Part shown: one piece after another, positions 57,799 to 58,321 of the stretch
Layout: every line of letters begins with the position of its first letter
How positions within the stretch are numbered: position 1 is the stretch's first letter
DNA from: Vibrio fluminensis
Lineage (GTDB): Bacteria > Pseudomonadota > Gammaproteobacteria > Enterobacterales > Vibrionaceae
DNA length: 58,321 nt
Assembly (NCBI RefSeq): GCF_015278125.1
Contig: NZ_JADILO010000029.1
Span: forward strand, 1-58,321
Direction: 5' to 3'
Notes under the pieces: generated by a model
What the model was told of the DNA's origin: nothing
The model's input: the letters and a program-made list of their open reading frames with translations, nothing else
The model's database searches: none
Translations under genes and position numbers: made by a program

Positions 57799-57990
57799 AA
57801 TCAGAATACTACTTCTAGGTCAGAGAAAATTAACTGTCTACTCTTAACAAAATAGACACATGGATCTTACGTATATGGTTGGCCTTTTTCCATTGTGATG
57901 ATGTGACATGACTCAAATGTTGAAATTTTATCCTATTTTTAAAGATTTGCTTAGTTTTTATGCGAACAGAATTTATTTTTGAAAAAAGCC

Positions 57991-58018
57991 TTGTCATGTT
58001 TTCAAACCTCCCTATAAT
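57991..58018 (+). promoter_or_regulatory. rrn P1 promoter
   Basis: -35 TTGTCA (57991-57996) and -10 TATAAT (58013-58018) with a 16-base spacer, preceded by A/T-rich DNA resembling an UP element and followed by a GC-rich discriminator (GCCGCC). Confidence 0.85.
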
Positions 58019-58097
58019 GCCGCCTCACCGACACGGAGTGCGACGCAAGTCACGGTCTGTGAAGGAAAAGAAGAGAAAAGAAAGTTTAAAAAAACGC

Positions 58098-58125
58098 TTG
58101 ACTCTCAAATTGGGAAGCGTAAGAT
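58098..58125 (+). promoter_or_regulatory. rrn P2 promoter
   Basis: -35 TTGACT (58098-58103) and -10 TAAGAT (58120-58125) with a 16-base spacer, about 107 bases downstream of P1, the usual tandem rrn layout. Confidence 0.8.
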
Positions 58126-58321
58126 ACGCACCCCTAACGACGAGATACTGAGTATCACGAAAGTTAGAAAAAGCTCTTTAAAAATAAGAACCTATCAATC
58201 TGTGTGGGCACTCGTTGATGATAATCCAATTAGAAATTCTCTCTTATAAAGAGGGGTTTCAAATTCGATTTCAATGAACTGAGTGACCAATTGATACTTC
58301 GGTATCAGCACAGTCAATTCA
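58126..58321 (+). other. 16S rRNA leader with boxA (gene begins beyond window)
   Basis: The boxA-like GCTCTTTAAAAATA (58173-58186) and the following CAATCTGTGTGGGCACTCG stretch match the antitermination and RNase III-processing leader of gamma-proteobacterial 16S rRNA. Mature 16S has not started by the last base. Confidence 0.85.

Noticed and set aside
57960..58151. 63-codon frame at the right end
   Set aside because: It lies in the rrn promoter and leader and is rich in Arg/Lys by chance of that sequence.

Overview
The window is chromosomal DNA of a gamma-proteobacterium, almost certainly a Vibrio (Vibrionaceae, main chromosome). Gene orders shared with E. coli and vibrios run through it: hemCDXY / cyaA / cyaY-lptM-lysA-dapF-DUF484-xerC-yigB; yigL-pldB-rhtB; rsmD / ftsY-ftsE-ftsX-rpoH; glpE-glpG; ubiC-ubiA / plsB-dgkA // lexA; sthA / fabR-yijD / trmA / btuB / murI / rrn. 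The species cannot be fixed by reading alone.

Both ends fall in ribosomal RNA operons pointing the same way. The first bases are the 3' tip of a 5S rRNA, followed by tRNA-Asp and a terminator. The last ~330 bases are the P1/P2 promoters, boxA and 16S leader of the next rrn operon. The window is therefore one complete inter-rrn segment and may be a contig broken at rrn repeats.

Layout. 0-8 kb: rrn tail, a DUF2339 membrane protein, a cytochrome c and the haem operon hemCDXY, all leftward. 8-16 kb: cyaA (TTG start), cyaY, then the rightward lptM/lysA/dapF/DUF484/xerC/yigB cluster. 16-22 kb: a DTW-domain protein and lipoprotein pair, an EVE protein, yigL, pldB, rhtB and an EAL-HDOD protein. 22-26 kb: an ArsJ-type arsenate operon (arsR, GAPDH, tyrosine-phosphatase-like protein, arsJ). 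26-31 kb: acyltransferase, DUF2500, a small HEPN-like membrane protein, an unlisted 27-residue membrane peptide gene, YhhN, YecH, MarC/YhgN, DUF1145 and rsmD. 31-37 kb: ftsY, ftsEX, rpoH, a DnaA-box-rich gap, glpE, glpG and a FliL-like protein. 37-42 kb: ubiC, ubiA, plsB, dgkA. 42-46.7 kb: an accessory insertion between dgkA and lexA. 46.7-58 kb: lexA with two SOS boxes, a methyltransferase, a MATE exporter, sthA, fabR-yijD, trmA, a cobalamin riboswitch with btuB, a Dph6/DUF71 ATPase, murI, a membrane-anchored RRM protein and the rrn leader.

The most interesting part is the dgkA-lexA insertion. A compact UvrD-like helicase gene overlaps by 4 bp a DarT-like DNA ADP-ribosyltransferase gene. A NADAR-type, DarT1-associated antitoxin gene converges on them from the other strand. 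This looks like a three-gene toxin-antitoxin or anti-phage module in which a helicase has joined the DarT-NADAR pair; a leftward SHOCT-domain membrane protein lies beside it. Other points worth a look are a phosphatase inside the arsJ operon, a cluster of DnaA boxes upstream of glpE, a HEPN-motif membrane protein and the 27-residue peptide.
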